Shown here: positions 63,091 through 64,000 of the stretch, piece after piece
Position numbering within the stretch: position 1 is the first letter of the stretch
How the letters are laid out: every line of letters starts with the position of its first letter
Assembly (NCBI RefSeq): GCF_947497935.1
Contig: NZ_CANMIO010000003.1
Location: 124,001 to 188,000 of the forward strand
Origin: an uncultured Shewanella sp.
GTDB lineage: Bacteria > Pseudomonadota > Gammaproteobacteria > Enterobacterales > Shewanellaceae
DNA: 64,000 nt
Direction: 5' to 3'
Translations under genes and position numbers: made by a program
The notes under the pieces: model-generated
The model's input: the letters and a program-made list of their open reading frames with translations, nothing else
Databases searched by the model: none
Told to the model about the DNA's origin: nothing

Positions 63091-64000
63091 TTATTTAACC
63101 GCTTTAAACTGACCGTCTTTATCAAATGGCCAATCAACACCTAGCCAAGCTTTGAAAAATGCTTTTTGTGAGCGGCTTGGCTTATCAACACTGGTGATAG
63201 CAAGCTTGCCACTTTGCTTTTCACCAAGCTTGAGCTCCACCTCATTGAGCCTATCATTGCTAAATAACGTCACTTTAATCGTGTCGCCCACGCTGAAGTC
63301 TTTAATGCGTGACTCGAAACCTGCCGCTGTCACTTTAAGTCCGTTAATCGCTACGATTTCGTCGCCAAGTACGATACCCGCATTCCAGGCAGGTCCATTA
63401 CGTAACACCTGCGATAACACCAATGAACCAGACTTCAAGGTCACCCCACTAAAAGGCTCAACTTTTGCGTCTTTACCATAGCTGGTTTTTAAACCAACCT
63501 GACTAAGTAACCCATCAAAGTCTAAGCTGACTGGCGAGTTAACATATTGCTGCCACCAGTTTTCATAACTCGTACCCGACACATACTTTAAGATTCCCTT
63601 CACATCAGCAATGGTGTAGCCGGCCGGAATGCGGTGTTCATTGTAGAGCTTACGGTGCACATCACGATATGAGCGCTTAAGTTTTGTTTCTTCAAGCAGA
63701 GAAAAATCGAGGGCCAAAGAGGTCAAGTAACCTTCTGAATAGATGTTAGTACTGTGGTTAACCGCGTAATCTCCACCACTACTTGCCCACTGATTAGCGC
63801 TGGCGTCGGCAATGGATTGCACTTCTCTGCCTGGAGTTTGTTCACTCTGCGCCACTCGCTTTGCCAAGTCTTCAAAAAACTCCTTTGGCGTCATCACTCC
63901 TGCACGCAGCAATAACTGACTTTGGAAGTAACTGGTTGAACCTTCAGCAATCCATAGTAACTCAGTGATCTCTTCATCTTGATAGTTGTATGGGACTAGT
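63091..64000 (-). CDS. M61 family peptidase with PDZ domain (5' end outside window)
   Basis: C-terminal half of a glycyl-aminopeptidase-type M61 metallopeptidase. The frame is open to the window edge: it reads LVPYNYQDEEITELLWIAEG before LLLRAGVMTPKEFFEDL. The glutamate of LLWIAEGSTSYF is the third zinc-ligand region; the HExxH motif should lie just outside. The C-terminal ~100 residues form a PDZ domain (SLVLSQVLRNGPAWNAGIVL, DEIVAINGLKV). Apparent starts inside this fragment are not real. Convergent with rdgC. Confidence 0.88.
   Translation of the reverse strand, partial: LVPYNYQDEEITELLWIAEGSTSYFQSQLLLRAGVMTPKEFFEDLAKRVAQSEQTPGREVQSIADASANQWASSGGDYAVNHSTNIYSEGYLTSLALDFSLLEETKLKRSYRDVHRKLYNEHRIPAGYTIADVKGILKYVSGTSYENWWQQYVNSPVSLDFDGLLSQVGLKTSYGKDAKVEPFSGVTLKSGSLVLSQVLRNGPAWNAGIVLGDEIVAINGLKVTAAGFESRIKDFSVGDTIKVTLFSNDRLNEVELKLGEKQSGKLAITSVDKPSRSQKAFFKAWLGVDWPFDKDGQFKAVK

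Overview
The window reads as chromosomal DNA of a marine gammaproteobacterium, most likely Shewanella. Supporting signs are the rdgC / porin / phoB-phoR / pstS block, a GlyGly-CTERM protein, paired TonB-dependent receptors behind Fur boxes, several c-di-GMP-type signalling proteins, an EtrA/FNR-like site at pepT and many small Shewanella-type conserved hypotheticals. Genus is inferred from gene content and order; no rRNA or tRNA gene is present.

Layout. 1-10 kb: a CHASE4-HAMP-GGDEF diguanylate cyclase cut by the left edge, a penicillin-acylase family hydrolase, a zinc-ribbon protein, a cupin carried on what looks like a single integron-type cassette, a DEAD-box helicase, a TPR protein and an exported M20 peptidase. 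10-16 kb: two convergent Fur-controlled TonB receptors sharing one terminator. 16-19.2 kb: a GlyGly-CTERM protein, a mosaic of hairpin repeats and a second single cassette with an attC-like site. 19.2-29 kb: a PepSY protein with a PhoP/PhoQ-like pair, a DUF3300 protein, two divergently arranged kinase-fold genes (LRR-kinase and ABC1/UbiB-like) and small conserved genes including a 53-residue YbaM-like protein. 29-33.5 kb: pepT, an NAD(P)-binding protein, TrmK-like, Nudix, and an ECF sigma factor with a DUF6768 membrane protein. 33.6-43 kb: amino-acid and nucleoside metabolism (gltS, a DAACS symporter, psuK-psuG, gadB with an AspT-family antiporter). 43-52 kb: a decayed gene next to an orphan MazE-like protein, RNA methyltransferase, a 7TM-DISM protein with a broken GGDEF, YfaZ, a DUF4382 lipoprotein and glutathione peroxidase. 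54-64 kb: M1 and M9-like peptidases, the Pho block, a porin, rdgC and an M61 peptidase cut by the right edge.

The most unusual region is 52.1-54.24 kb. It has no convincing protein gene but holds six successive units. Each unit has a sigma-E-type promoter (GAACTW, exactly 16 bases, TCTRA), a conserved RNA body and a Rho-independent terminator with the same GGCAACCT/AGGTTGCC stem. Five units repeat every ~420 bp; the first is a shorter, diverged version. All six carry an unpaired GUUCAUCAU element that can pair with the start codon region of the porin mRNA encoded at 61.8 kb, and a CUAGCGC motif displayed in a hairpin loop, with compensatory stem changes between copies. The reading offered is a tandem family of envelope-stress small RNAs repressing porin synthesis.

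A second unusual pattern is that both cassette-type genes (4.99 and 18.4 kb) lie in the same arrangement: repeat A, inverted repeat B, cassette gene, attC-like site, direct repeat B. No integrase gene is in the window.
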